Numbered from the stretch's first letter, positions 28,839-37,712 are shown. The stretch: 64,000 bases of DNA from Brevundimonas diminuta ATCC 11568 (GCF_000204035.1 NZ_GL883086.1:842034-906033), one strand, 5' to 3'. Notes: generated from the letters alone by a model not told the origin. Translations and numbers: made by a program.

Positions 28839-29296
28839 TGAAAGCCATTCGCTACCTGGTCGTCCACTGTGCGGCCACGCCTCCCGATCGCGACATCGGC
28901 GTGAAAGAGATTCGCGCCATGCATCTGCAACGCGGGTTCCGCGATGTCGGCTATCACTACGTCATCCGCCGCGACGGGCGGATCGAGAAGGGCCGACCCG
29001 ACAACGTCGCCGGCGCCCACGTCAGCGGCTTCAACAGCATCTCCCTGGGCGTCTGCCTGGTCGGCGGCGTGGACGCCAAAGGCAAGCCCGAGGACAACTT
29101 CACGTCCGCCCAATACGCCGCCCTGGCCCAACTGCTGCGACAGCTGAAGGCCTCCTATCCGGCCGCCCAGATCCTGGGCCATCGCGACCTGTCTCCGGAC
29201 AAGAACGGCGACGGCAAGATCACGCCGAACGAATGGCTAAAGGCCTGCCCCTGTTTCGACGTCCGCACCTGGTGGGCTCGGGAGCAAGCAGCCTGA
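28838..29296 (+). CDS. Endolysin, N-acetylmuramoyl-L-alanine amidase (Amidase_2)
   Basis: 152-residue T7-lysozyme-type zinc amidase that cleaves peptidoglycan stem peptides. Zinc ligands are likely His10 (LVVHCAA), His115 (GHRDLSP) and a Cys of ACPCF (137 or 139); GYHYVIRRDGRIE is the usual active-site strand. Residues 121-132 form an EF-hand-like loop (DKNGDGKITPNE), a possible Ca2+ site. There is no signal peptide, so it depends on the holin. Confidence 0.94.
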   Translation: MKAIRYLVVHCAATPPDRDIGVKEIRAMHLQRGFRDVGYHYVIRRDGRIEKGRPDNVAGAHVSGFNSISLGVCLVGGVDAKGKPEDNFTSAQYAALAQLLRQLKASYPAAQILGHRDLSPDKNGDGKITPNEWLKACPCFDVRTWWAREQAA

Positions 29297-29760
29297 TGTT
29301 CCGCCGCACGTTCAACTTCAGCAGTCCCTTCGGCGTGGCCCTTCTCGTGGGTCTGGCCGCCCTGGTCCTCTTCCTCGGCCTCAACGCGGTCGGCCTGCGC
29401 TTCGACCCGTTCCACCTGAAGGCGAAGCGAGCGGACCGGGCCGAAGCCGCCGCCCAGGCCTCGGCGGACGACGCTGGCGCGCGCCGGATCGAGGCGGCCG
29501 GGGCCGCCGACACCGTTCAGCGGATTGACCGCATCACCGTCCAGATCCGCGCTGCCGACGCCATCGCCCATCAATCCGCCATCGCCGCCCAGGAAGCCCC
29601 CGATGCGAACTCCCCTGTTGACCCTGCTCGCCTTGACCGTCTGCAGCTTGCTGATCGTCAGCTGTGCGAGCTACGGCCCGCCCTCTGCTCCGACGCCGCC
29701 GCCCCAGCGCGTTATGCCGGATCTGGCGCAGCGAGCCTGCGCCCTGCCCCTCCTTCCTGA
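29296..29760 (+). CDS. Inner-membrane spanin (Rz-like)
   Basis: 154-residue protein with one N-terminal transmembrane anchor (residues about 12-33) followed by a long Ala/Asp/Arg-rich helix (AEAAAQASADDAGARR, TVQRIDRITVQIRAADAIA), the coiled-coil architecture of i-spanins, and a C-terminal CELRPALC segment. It starts at the last base of the amidase stop. It pairs with the embedded o-spanin to fuse inner and outer membranes in the final lysis step. Confidence 0.8.
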   Translation: MFRRTFNFSSPFGVALLVGLAALVLFLGLNAVGLRFDPFHLKAKRADRAEAAAQASADDAGARRIEAAGAADTVQRIDRITVQIRAADAIAHQSAIAAQEAPDANSPVDPARLDRLQLADRQLCELRPALCSDAAAPARYAGSGAASLRPAPPS

Positions 29761-29941
29761 TCAGGCCACGGCCGCCGACCTCGAGAGCGCCTTCACCGCG
29801 CGCGGCGTCGCCCTGGTCGCCTGCGACGCCGCGCGTCAGCTCGCTGTCGCCGTCCATACCGGCCAGCGCCTGGACCAGGAGGCCTGGCTGCATGACTCCG
29901 CGGATCGCCGCCTGCCCTGGTGGCGAAAGGTTCTCCCATGA
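29603..29941 (+). CDS. Outer-membrane lipoprotein spanin (Rz1-like), partly nested in the i-spanin gene
   Basis: 112-residue lipoprotein. The signal peptide MRTPLLTLLALTVCSLL is followed by lipobox IVSC, then a Pro-rich stretch (SYGPPSAPTPPPQR) typical of o-spanins. The ATG at 29603 lies inside the i-spanin gene in a different frame, overlapping it by 158 nt, a classic Rz/Rz1 arrangement. It ends ATGA-coupled to gene R. Confidence 0.8.
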   Translation: MRTPLLTLLALTVCSLLIVSCASYGPPSAPTPPPQRVMPDLAQRACALPLLPDQATAADLESAFTARGVALVACDAARQLAVAVHTGQRLDQEAWLHDSADRRLPWWRKVLP

Positions 29942-30444
29942 GTTTCTGGAAGCCCGACAGCCTGAAAGAGGCCCTGACCAAGGCGCTCGACCCTGCCCAT
30001 CACATCGCAGACAACCCCGATCGCCTGCAGATCGAGGTGATCGAAGGCTCGGTTCACGCCCTGGCCACGCCCGGCCTGGGCTTCCGCTACCAGTATGAGA
30101 TCGCCGTCGGCGTCCTGGACTACACCGGGACGCTGGACGAGATCATGATCCCCCTGCTCATCTGGCTCCAGCGCTGGGAGAAATCGCAGCTTCTGGACCA
30201 CTCCAAGGCCGCCCGGGGCGTGAAATTCGAGCGCCAGCTTCTCGACGCCGAGGCCGCAAACATCATGTTCGCCCTTCAGCTGACAGAGGCGGTTTCTTTC
30301 GAACAGCGCGAAGACGGCGGCTTCAACGCTGTTCATCGCAAGGATCCGCCCATGGCCGACACCGGCCGTGCCTCCCTACTGCATCGCATCTACGCCAACG
30401 ACGAACTGGTGGCCGAATGCGGCGTCCACCCGGTGACGGGCTGA
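29938..30444 (+). CDS. R: Tail completion protein (P2 gpR-like)
   Basis: 168-residue gpR-family protein needed for tail completion and head joining. Recognisable segments: the N-terminal WKPDSLKEALT, GFRYQYEIAVGVLDYTG, IMIPLLIWLQRWE and a central ANIMFALQLTEAV. The ATG at 29938 overlaps the o-spanin stop. Order lysis genes-R-S is as in P2. Confidence 0.92.
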   Translation: MSFWKPDSLKEALTKALDPAHHIADNPDRLQIEVIEGSVHALATPGLGFRYQYEIAVGVLDYTGTLDEIMIPLLIWLQRWEKSQLLDHSKAARGVKFERQLLDAEAANIMFALQLTEAVSFEQREDGGFNAVHRKDPPMADTGRASLLHRIYANDELVAECGVHPVTG

Positions 30445-30447
30445 TCC

Positions 30448-31140
30448 ATGGCGGCCGCGCGTGAAGACGCCCTGATCCTGTTCGAGGAGTCTGCGGGCGC
30501 CATCCTTCAGAGCCTTGAGCCGCGCGAGCGCCAGCAGTTGCTCCGGCGCATGGTCCACGCCCTTCGCCGCTCTCAGGTGCGGCGCATGACCGCCCAGACG
30601 GATCCCGACGGCGCACCCTGGCCGAAGCGGAAACCCCGTAAGGAACGCCAGCCTGTCACCCGGCCGATCCGCTTCCTTTACAACAAGGGCGGCCAGACCC
30701 GCGTGGCCGAGATGCGCAGCTGGCGGCGCGACGGCCCCATGGTCATCGGCTACGACAAGGAGGCGGGCGGCATCCGCACCTTCCGGCGCGACCGGATCGC
30801 GCGGCATATTCCCCCTGAAGGCGGATCCGTGGATCCGGGCGCCCTGGACGGCTCGCTCTGGAACGAGCGCGGGAAGCTGAAGGCCGTCGGCCGCAAGATG
30901 TTCCTGAAGCTGAAGACCGGCCGGAACCTGACCGCTGGCGCTGACACAAGCGCCGCCTGGGTCTCATTCACCAGCCGCGCCCAGCGCCTTGCCGCCGTGC
31001 ACCATTACGGCCTTCGCGATCGAGTCGCCAAGAACGGCCCGGAAGTCGATTATCCTCAGCGCCAGCTGCTCGGCTACAGCCAGGCAGATAAGGAAGCCCT
31101 GCTGGACATGCTCCTTCGGCACGTCGCACAAGCCCGCTGA
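30448..31140 (+). CDS. S: Tail completion/virion morphogenesis protein (P2 gpS-like)
   Basis: 230-residue phage virion morphogenesis protein. Typical features: an N-terminal helix with LRRMVHALRRSQVRRM, a basic DPDGAPWPKRKPRKE stretch, and FTSRAQRLAAVHHYGLRDRV near the C-terminus, with PQRQLLGYS. Works with gpR in tail completion. It ends just before an Ogr-type site that starts the J operon. Confidence 0.92.
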   Translation: MAAAREDALILFEESAGAILQSLEPRERQQLLRRMVHALRRSQVRRMTAQTDPDGAPWPKRKPRKERQPVTRPIRFLYNKGGQTRVAEMRSWRRDGPMVIGYDKEAGGIRTFRRDRIARHIPPEGGSVDPGALDGSLWNERGKLKAVGRKMFLKLKTGRNLTAGADTSAAWVSFTSRAQRLAAVHHYGLRDRVAKNGPEVDYPQRQLLGYSQADKEALLDMLLRHVAQAR

Positions 31141-31169
31141 CGTGACGCACCGGCGAACGTCGCGCTCGA

Positions 31170-31194
31170 TGTTGTGAGACGGTCTCTGACAACA
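31170..31194 (+). promoter_or_regulatory. Ogr-type late activator site 2
   Basis: TGTTGTGAGA-N5-TCTGACAACA (one base off the perfect arms, G at 31176), 43 nt before the J start codon. Same element and spacing as sites 1 and 3. Confidence 0.75.
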
Positions 31195-31237
31195 GCGCCC
31201 CGTCGCGCCCCCTACGGCGCGGCGGCGACATGGCGCC

Positions 31238-32155
31238 ATGTCCACCTTCACTGGCCAGTCTACCGGCTCGACCGCTGTCGATCTTTCGAAACTGCCCTTC
31301 CCGGCGGTCATCGAAGTGCTGTCGTTCGAAACGATCGTGGCCGCCTGCAAGGCCAGGCTGATCGAACTCATGCCGGAGCTGGAGCCGGTGCTGGCCATCC
31401 CCAGCGAACCTCTGGTCCTGGTGATCGAGATCTTCGCCTATCGCGAGACCTTGCTGCGCGCCCGGGTGAACGATGCGGCGCGCGACGTGACCCTTGCCTA
31501 CGCAACCGGCGCCATGCTCGATCACCTGGTCGCCCTGTTGGGCGTCAAGCGCCTGGTGATCGAGGCCGCACGTCCCGAGACCAACACCCCGGCCGTCATG
31601 GAAAGCGACGATTCCTTGCGTCGTCGCGCCCTTCTGGCGCCCGAAGCCTATTCCGTCGCCGGTCCGGCCGGGGCCTACGTCTCCCACGCCCTCGGCGCTG
31701 ACGGCGACGTCCTGGACGCCTCAGCGACCACGCCATCGCCCGGCGTCGTCCTGGTCACGGTCCTGTCGCGCCAGAACGATGGCGTCCCCTCGGCCGAGCT
31801 GCTGGACAAGGTCTTCGCCGTCGTGGCGGCCGACGACGTCCGCCCTCTTACTGACCATGTTCAGATCCAGGCGGCGCAGATCGTCCCCTTCGATATCAAG
31901 GCCGCTGTCTCGACCTTCGCCGGGCCGGACTCGGCCGTCGTCATGGACGAGGCCCGCCGCCGCCTGAACGACTACCTCGATCGCTCCTACAGACTCGGCC
32001 GCGATGTGACCCGCTCCGGTATCATCGCCGCCCTGCACACCGACGGGGTTCAGAACGTCCGTCTGACCGCGCCCGCCGCCGACGTCGTCATCTCGGCAAT
32101 CGAGGCCGCCCGCTGCACCTCGATCGCCGTCACCCATGCGGGCCTGGACGAATGA
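31238..32155 (+). CDS. J: Baseplate assembly protein (P2 gpJ-like)
   Basis: 305-residue baseplate wedge protein of the gpJ family (gp6-like). It has the N-terminal VDLSKLPFPAVIEVLSFE, the RRRALLAPEAYSVAGPAGAY segment and a C-terminal TAPAADVVISAIEAARC that matches gpJ ends. It is the first gene behind Ogr site 2 and overlaps gene I by 4 nt (ATGA). Confidence 0.95.
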   Translation: MSTFTGQSTGSTAVDLSKLPFPAVIEVLSFETIVAACKARLIELMPELEPVLAIPSEPLVLVIEIFAYRETLLRARVNDAARDVTLAYATGAMLDHLVALLGVKRLVIEAARPETNTPAVMESDDSLRRRALLAPEAYSVAGPAGAYVSHALGADGDVLDASATTPSPGVVLVTVLSRQNDGVPSAELLDKVFAVVAADDVRPLTDHVQIQAAQIVPFDIKAAVSTFAGPDSAVVMDEARRRLNDYLDRSYRLGRDVTRSGIIAALHTDGVQNVRLTAPAADVVISAIEAARCTSIAVTHAGLDE

Positions 32156-32718
32156 CGGCCGCCACCCGCCCGCTGTCTCCCCTGGCCGTTCCCAACGCCT
32201 GGCCCGTCGAGCGCGCCCTCGATGTGCTGACGCTTCGCATCGACGGGATCGACGTTCCCTTCCGCGACCTCTGGAACGCCGATGCCTGCCCGGCGCCCTT
32301 CCTCCCCTGGCTCGCTTTCGCCCTGTCGATCGACGCCTGGAACTCTGACTGGCCGGAACGGACCAAGCGCGCCTTCGTCAAGGACGCTATCGCCGTACAA
32401 CGTCAGAAGGGCACGGCGGCCGCGATCGAGCGCGTGGTGAAAGCCTTCGGGGCTCAGATCAACGTCCGCCCCTGGTTCCAACAGGATCCGCCCGGACAGC
32501 CCTACACCTTTGACCTGGTGCTGACGGTCAACGGCGAAGGCGGCGCCGCCGCCACCGCGCGTCTGGTCGATGACGTCATCGCCGAAGTCAGCCGGACCAA
32601 GAGCGCCCGCGACCATTTCAACTTCACCCAAGGCTTCCAGGCGACGGGCGCCCTCGCCATCGTCGGTGCGGCGCGCGTCGCCGCCTACCGCCGCCTCTCC
32701 CTCGCCGAAGCCGCCTGA
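32152..32718 (+). CDS. I: Tail protein I (P2 gpI-like baseplate)
   Basis: 188-residue gpI-type baseplate protein. Family features: SPLAVPNAWPVERALD, CPAPFLPWLAFALSIDAWNSD, KRAFVKDAIAVQRQKGTAAAI. It follows J with ATGA coupling and is 9 nt from the fibre gene. Links baseplate to the fibre in P2-type tails. Confidence 0.94.
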   Translation: MTAATRPLSPLAVPNAWPVERALDVLTLRIDGIDVPFRDLWNADACPAPFLPWLAFALSIDAWNSDWPERTKRAFVKDAIAVQRQKGTAAAIERVVKAFGAQINVRPWFQQDPPGQPYTFDLVLTVNGEGGAAATARLVDDVIAEVSRTKSARDHFNFTQGFQATGALAIVGAARVAAYRRLSLAEAA

Positions 32719-32727
32719 CGGACGACC

Positions 32728-35124
32728 ATGGCCCTTACTGTCACCATCACCAATGCCGGACGCGCTGAACTCATCAACGCCCAGAACACCGGCACGAACG
32801 CCGCCGTCATCGACAAGATCGGCGTCAGCTCGGTTCATGCCGCTGGCGATCTGAAGCTGCTCACCGCCCTGCCGAACGAACGCAAACGGCTGACGACCAT
32901 CGGGGGTGAAGTCGTGGCGGACGACGTCATCCATGTGACAATCAACGACACCACAGCCGACACCTACACCCTGCGCGCCTTCGGGCTCTATTTCGCGTCC
33001 GGAACCCTCTTCGCCGTCTGCACCTCGGTCGAGCCGATTATGGAGAAGGCGGCCGCCGCCATGCTCCTGCAGGCGGTCGACATCACCCTGACCACCCTGG
33101 ACACCGCCAGCATCTCCTTCGGCGGAACCGGCTTCACCAACCCGCCCGCGACGACTGAACGCATGGGCGTGGTCGAACTGGCCACGGCAGAAGAAGCAGT
33201 CGCCGGGCTCGACACCGTGCGCGCCGTCACGCCTTACGGGCTCGGCCGCGCACTGATGTCCTGGGCATCGAACTTCGCAGCCAAGATCCACAACCACGCT
33301 ATGGGCGACATCGAAGGTCTGGGGCTCGCCCTGGCTGGAAAAGCAGGCAAGGTCCACGACCACGACGCGTCCGAGACGAAAACGGGCGTCTTCCAGGTCG
33401 ACCGCATTCCGAAGCTCTCGATCGGGTGGATCAACAACCTGACCGAAACCCTGTCCGACAAGGCCTCGGCGCTCCATAGCCACACCATGGCGCAGGTGTC
33501 GGGCCTGATCGGCGCCTTGGCTCTGAAAGCCAATCTCGACAGCCCCGACATAACGGGATGGGCGCGCCTGCCTGCGGTCACCCTGTTCAAGAAAGAACTG
33601 CCGAACACGTCCGAGGGCGGGCAACTCAGGCTCGAGAAGCCTGATACCGGCACCCGTCTGGCCGGTCACGTCGTCATGGATGTGACCGGCGACAACGTTC
33701 GCATCTACGAAGATGCAGAACCCTATAGAGGGCTCACAATCCCTCTCGCCGGTTTGGCGGCTGGTGCTGGCTCCTATCCCTGGACCAGCGCCAACTTTAA
33801 CCCCGACAGCCGCGTCTCAGTCGCCGCCACCAATCTTGGTGCGACATGGGACGTGCCGCTGACGAAGTTGTCTTCAGCGGCGCAATTTGCCGCCCTGCCT
33901 TCGGGCTTCACTTCCATGGTGACGCCTGACTCGGTCGGGACGCCGGGCGGCTATGGCTATCTGTTCAAAATGGCGCGCAGGGACAGCGGTCACGGCTGGA
34001 CGGGTCTCTGGATCAACCACACCGCCGCGCCGGGAGATGCTCCTGAACTGTACGTCGGCTCCGCAATGGTAGGCTCCGAACTGCCTGTTTGGACCCGTGC
34101 CTGGACATGGGCGAACTTCAATCCGGCCACAAAGGCCAACGTCCAATACCCGGACTTCTACGGTCAGATTAATCTCGAAAGCGGCCCCGCCCGTTTCCGC
34201 GCCATCGGGGACGGCGACAGCCTGTTCCTTCAGGCAGGAACGGCCACCGGCAACAACGGCAACATGATCCTCAGCGGCTTGTTCGGCCAGAATCTGACTA
34301 GCCTTCGCGCTCAGATTGGCGGTGCGCTGCGCGACCTATTTCACACCGGCAATTTCAACCCGGCGTCAAAGGCCGATCTGAACGGCTGGACGAACCCCGA
34401 CGGCGATGCGACCGTCACCGGCAACAAAACCTTCGCCTGCCCCGTCGACAACACGATTGCGCGAGGCAATCTCGATTTTGGACGCGGCGCGCTGGAAGTC
34501 CGCGCGAAGACCGGCGACGGCGCGGCCTACTTGACCTTTCACCGGCCGGGTCAGTTTGCGGCCTTTTTCGGCGTTGATACCGACGGCGAACTCAAGTTCG
34601 GCGGCTGGTCGCTCGGGGAGGTCTCCTATCGCATCTGGTCGGAACGCAACCTGCGTCAGGCCAACCCTGCTGAGGCGGCCGCAGGCGTGGCGCACGACCG
34701 CTTCATCACGCCATCGGCGCTCTGGTCCTTCGCCAAATCCATCGGACCGAACGGCTATCAGCAAATCCCCGGCACCGATCTGATCATCCAGTGGGGCGTC
34801 TCCAGCGGCAGCCACCCTGAGGGCGCAGTCCACGCCGCCCTGCCGGTCGCCTTCGGCGGCGGCTGCCTGTTCGCCTGCGCCACGCCTCGCAACGCGGGTC
34901 AGGCCTACGGCATGGACTTCGTGATGCAGATCGTCGGCCGCTACCTTGACCGCATCGTCTTCTACGCCAACCGCGCCAACAGCAGCTCCGGCAACATGTC
35001 GGGCTACGAATGGATGGCCATCGGCCTTGCGCGCGGCAATCCCGACCCCGTTTACAGCAGCGGCTATCCACCCGGTGGCGGTGGCGGCGGCGGCGAAGAC
35101 CCGTTTATCCGACCGGAGGTCTGA
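32728..35124 (+). CDS. H: Tail fibre protein (P2 gpH-like)
   Basis: 798-residue receptor-binding fibre. The N-terminal 170 residues resemble phage tail-collar fibres (MALTVTITNAGRAELINA, RAFGLYFASGTLFAV) that attach to the baseplate. The middle holds loose repeats with NFNP and HTGNFNPA turns, and the C-terminal 90 residues resemble the gp53-like fibre tip domain (IIQWGVSSGS, AVHAALPVAFGG). The protein ends in a seven-glycine run before EDPFIRPEV, an unusual tail. Host range is probably set by the C-terminal half. Confidence 0.9.
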   Translation: MALTVTITNAGRAELINAQNTGTNAAVIDKIGVSSVHAAGDLKLLTALPNERKRLTTIGGEVVADDVIHVTINDTTADTYTLRAFGLYFASGTLFAVCTSVEPIMEKAAAAMLLQAVDITLTTLDTASISFGGTGFTNPPATTERMGVVELATAEEAVAGLDTVRAVTPYGLGRALMSWASNFAAKIHNHAMGDIEGLGLALAGKAGKVHDHDASETKTGVFQVDRIPKLSIGWINNLTETLSDKASALHSHTMAQVSGLIGALALKANLDSPDITGWARLPAVTLFKKELPNTSEGGQLRLEKPDTGTRLAGHVVMDVTGDNVRIYEDAEPYRGLTIPLAGLAAGAGSYPWTSANFNPDSRVSVAATNLGATWDVPLTKLSSAAQFAALPSGFTSMVTPDSVGTPGGYGYLFKMARRDSGHGWTGLWINHTAAPGDAPELYVGSAMVGSELPVWTRAWTWANFNPATKANVQYPDFYGQINLESGPARFRAIGDGDSLFLQAGTATGNNGNMILSGLFGQNLTSLRAQIGGALRDLFHTGNFNPASKADLNGWTNPDGDATVTGNKTFACPVDNTIARGNLDFGRGALEVRAKTGDGAAYLTFHRPGQFAAFFGVDTDGELKFGGWSLGEVSYRIWSERNLRQANPAEAAAGVAHDRFITPSALWSFAKSIGPNGYQQIPGTDLIIQWGVSSGSHPEGAVHAALPVAFGGGCLFACATPRNAGQAYGMDFVMQIVGRYLDRIVFYANRANSSSGNMSGYEWMAIGLARGNPDPVYSSGYPPGGGGGGGEDPFIRPEV

Positions 35125-35126
35125 TC

Positions 35127-35561
35127 ATGACCATCGCCTTCAGCGCGACGACGCTCGCCTTCTACGACCTGAACACTTGGCCCCATGACCTGCCGGACTT
35201 TCCGGCGCTGTTGTCGGCTGAGGATCATACCCGCATCCTGGCCGAGCTTTCGACCGGCCGTGTCCTCGCGGCCGACGAATCAGGCCGACCCATCACGCTC
35301 GATCCGCCGACGCTGTCAGCCCAGGCCATGGCCGCTGAGGCCCGCCGCCGTCGTGATACCGAGATCGCCGCCGTTCGCTGGCTGGTCGAGCGCCACCGCG
35401 ATGAACAGGCCCTGCAGATCTCACCGTCCCTGACGGCCGAGGACTATCGCCTCGTTCAGGAGCACGTTCAGGCCCTGCGCGATGTGCCTGAGCAGGACGG
35501 CTTTCCTCACGCAATCAAGTGGCCTGTCCTCGACCCCGCCCTGCTCGCCACCGGATCATAG
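35127..35561 (+). CDS. Putative tail fibre assembly protein (gpG position)
   Basis: 144-residue protein immediately after the fibre gene, with RBS GGAGGT before the ATG at 35127. It begins with FYDLNTWPHDLPDFPALLS and has a helical middle (EARRRRDTEIAAVRWLVERHRD-like region) as in tail assembly chaperones with DUF4376-type C-termini. Position after H and domain pattern support a fibre chaperone role; sequence identity to P2 gpG is not obvious. Confidence 0.7.
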   Translation: MTIAFSATTLAFYDLNTWPHDLPDFPALLSAEDHTRILAELSTGRVLAADESGRPITLDPPTLSAQAMAAEARRRRDTEIAAVRWLVERHRDEQALQISPSLTAEDYRLVQEHVQALRDVPEQDGFPHAIKWPVLDPALLATGS

Positions 35562-35565
35562 CTGT

Positions 35566-35590
35566 TGTTGTCAGAGTCCATCTGACAACA
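35566..35590 (+). promoter_or_regulatory. Ogr-type late activator site 3
   Basis: Perfect TGTTGTCAGA-N5-TCTGACAACA, 45 nt before the V start codon and 4 nt after the preceding stop. Marks the start of the V-W-FI-FII-E-T-U-D transcription unit. Confidence 0.75.
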
Positions 35591-35635
35591 GCGGGCGCGC
35601 GATAAGCCGAAAGGGCTGCGCCATCGTCCGCCCCG

Positions 35636-36190
35636 ATGACCGCCCGCGCCACGAACAACGAAACCCTGCGCCAGCTCGCCCAAGTCGTGCACGAGGGCGT
35701 CATCGATTCCGTCGATCTGGACGCGGGCCTCGCTCGCGTCCGGATTGGCGCGACCCTCACCCCGCCGCTCGACTGGATCATGGCTGTGGGGGACACCACC
35801 ATCTGGTCCCCGCCGACGCCGGGCGCGTCCGCCGTCGTCATCTGCCCCGAAGGCGACATTGAGCGCGGCTTCATCATCAACGGCCTGCCTTCGCGCGCTT
35901 TCGCAGCCCTATTCCTCGGGCTGAAGAACGCGGTCCGCTTCAAGGACGGCGCCCAGGTCTCCTATGACCCGGAAGCCAGCGACCTGGCCTTCGCCCTACC
36001 CGGCTCCATGACCATCACCGCGCCGGGCGGCCTGAAGATCGCCGCCGACGTCGACCTGACCGGCGACCTCCAGTCTAGCGGAACGATCGCGGCCGATGTC
36101 GACGTCGTCGCCGCTGGCGTCTCCGGCAAGGGTCACTTCCACACCAAGGTCACGGCTGGCCAAGCCCTTTCGGGAGCGCCCCAGCAATGA
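35636..36190 (+). CDS. V: Baseplate spike protein (P2 gpV-like)
   Basis: 184-residue membrane-piercing spike of the gpV/gp45 family. It has an OB-fold N-terminus (VDLDAGLARVRIGATLTPPLDW) and a C-terminal beta-helix of short repeats (SMTITAPGGLKIAADVDLTG). The HFHTKVTAG segment near the end resembles the metal-binding tip of P2 gpV. First gene after Ogr site 3. Confidence 0.93.
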   Translation: MTARATNNETLRQLAQVVHEGVIDSVDLDAGLARVRIGATLTPPLDWIMAVGDTTIWSPPTPGASAVVICPEGDIERGFIINGLPSRAFAALFLGLKNAVRFKDGAQVSYDPEASDLAFALPGSMTITAPGGLKIAADVDLTGDLQSSGTIAADVDVVAAGVSGKGHFHTKVTAGQALSGAPQQ

Positions 36191-36558
36191 CCGGCGCATC
36201 CATCGGCCTGGCGCGCACCTCGGGTCGCGGCATCGCGGCGAACAGCCTGGAGCATCTGCGCCAGTCGATCGCACACATCCTCACGACGCCGATCGGCTCG
36301 CGCGTCATGCGCCGCGATTACGGGTCCGAACTGCCCCGCCTCATAGACCAGCCGCTGAACGGCTCCCTGCCCCTGCGGATCTACGCCGCCACCGCGATTG
36401 CGCTTCAGCGCTGGGAAAGACGTGTCCGCCTGCGCCGCATCCAGCTGACCGCTTCGGAGGACGGGCGCGCCGTACTCCAGCTGGACCTGCAGCGGCTCGA
36501 TCTACCGCGCCGGGCGGACGTCACCCTTTCCTATCCCCTCCATTCATTCGGATCTTGA
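36187..36558 (+). CDS. W: Baseplate wedge protein (P2 gpW / T4 gp25-like)
   Basis: 123-residue gp25-family baseplate protein. Typical motif SIAHILTTPIGSRVMRRDYGS near residues 25-45, followed by LIDQPLNG. The start overlaps the V stop (ATGA). With V it lies downstream of the fibre genes here, not before J as in P2. Confidence 0.94.
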   Translation: MTGASIGLARTSGRGIAANSLEHLRQSIAHILTTPIGSRVMRRDYGSELPRLIDQPLNGSLPLRIYAATAIALQRWERRVRLRRIQLTASEDGRAVLQLDLQRLDLPRRADVTLSYPLHSFGS

Positions 36559-36560
36559 AC

Positions 36561-37712
36561 ATGGCCGCCATCACGCCCCTGGATCACGGCGTCACCGTCA
36601 TCGAGCTGGTCGAAGGACCGCGCGTCCTTCGCACCGTGGCGACCAGCATCATCGGCATGGTCGCTGTGGCCGACGATGCGGACGAGACGATCTTTCCGCT
36701 CAACACTCCGGCGCGTCTGACGGACCTGCCCGCCGCGATCACTAAGGCGGGCAACGGCGGCACCTTGGCCAAGGCGCTCTCAGCGATCGACAAACAGGCC
36801 AATACGATCGTCGTGGTGGTCCGAGTCGCCGAAGGCCTGGGCGAAACGCCGGAAGAGATCGAGCTCGAGACCCGCGCCAACGTCATCGCTGGCGTCGACA
36901 AGCTTCTGCTGGCCGAACAGATCTGCAAGGTGCGGCCGCGCATCCTGGTCGCGCCGGGCCTGGATTCCCAATCGGTCACGGTCGCCCTGGGCGCCGTGGC
37001 GGCCAAGCTGAACGCCATGGCCTATTGCTCCTGCGGCGACGCGGCGACGATCGAAGAAGCGATCGCACTGCGCGACGGCGTCAGCGGCCGTGAGATCTGC
37101 CTGATCTATGGCGACTTCCTGGACGGCGACGAAATCGTCTACGCCACAGCCGTAGCGGCCGGTCACCGCGCCCTGCTCGATCAGACCGTCGGCTTCCATA
37201 AGACCCTGTCGAACGTGCCCGTCAAAGGCGTGACTGGCGTCGCCTCGCCCGTCACCTGGGATCAGCAGCGTAGCGACACCGAGGCGGGCCTGCTCAACGG
37301 GGCGCGCATCACCGTCCTGATCGAGGACGAGGGCCTGAAGTTCTGGGGCAACCGCACCTGCTCGCCTGAACCCAAGTTCGAGTTCGAAAGCGCCGTCCGC
37401 ACCGCTCAGGTGCTGCGCGATACGATCTCCTACGGCCTGAAATGGGCGATCGACAAGGAGCTCTATCCCTCGCTAGCCATCGACCTGATCGAGACCATCA
37501 ACACGAAGCTGGATGAGCTTCGCGACGGCGGCAAGCTGATCGGCGGCAAGGCCCGCCTGGCGGATGACAACACCACCACCAGCCTCGGCGGCGGCGCGCT
37601 GAAGGTCGTCTACGACTTCACCCCCGTCCCGCCGCTGGAACACCTGCAGCTGATCCAGGTGATCACCGACGAATACTTCTTCGACTTCGCCGCCACCGTC
37701 GCGGCGGGCTGA
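36561..37712 (+). CDS. FI: Contractile tail sheath protein (P2 gpFI-like)
   Basis: 383-residue sheath subunit. Family features: HGVTVIELVEGPRVLRTV at the N-terminus, RPRILVAPGLDSQSVT and a C-terminal LEHLQLIQVITDEYF. Starts 2 nt after W at 36561; the upstream in-frame extension overlaps V and W and is rejected. Forms the contractile sleeve around the tube. Confidence 0.96.
   Translation: MAAITPLDHGVTVIELVEGPRVLRTVATSIIGMVAVADDADETIFPLNTPARLTDLPAAITKAGNGGTLAKALSAIDKQANTIVVVVRVAEGLGETPEEIELETRANVIAGVDKLLLAEQICKVRPRILVAPGLDSQSVTVALGAVAAKLNAMAYCSCGDAATIEEAIALRDGVSGREICLIYGDFLDGDEIVYATAVAAGHRALLDQTVGFHKTLSNVPVKGVTGVASPVTWDQQRSDTEAGLLNGARITVLIEDEGLKFWGNRTCSPEPKFEFESAVRTAQVLRDTISYGLKWAIDKELYPSLAIDLIETINTKLDELRDGGKLIGGKARLADDNTTTSLGGGALKVVYDFTPVPPLEHLQLIQVITDEYFFDFAATVAAG

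Noticed and set aside
32728-35124. Diversity-generating retroelement or invertible tail-fibre cassette
   Set aside because: No reverse transcriptase, template repeat, invertase or crossover sites are visible around the fibre gene.
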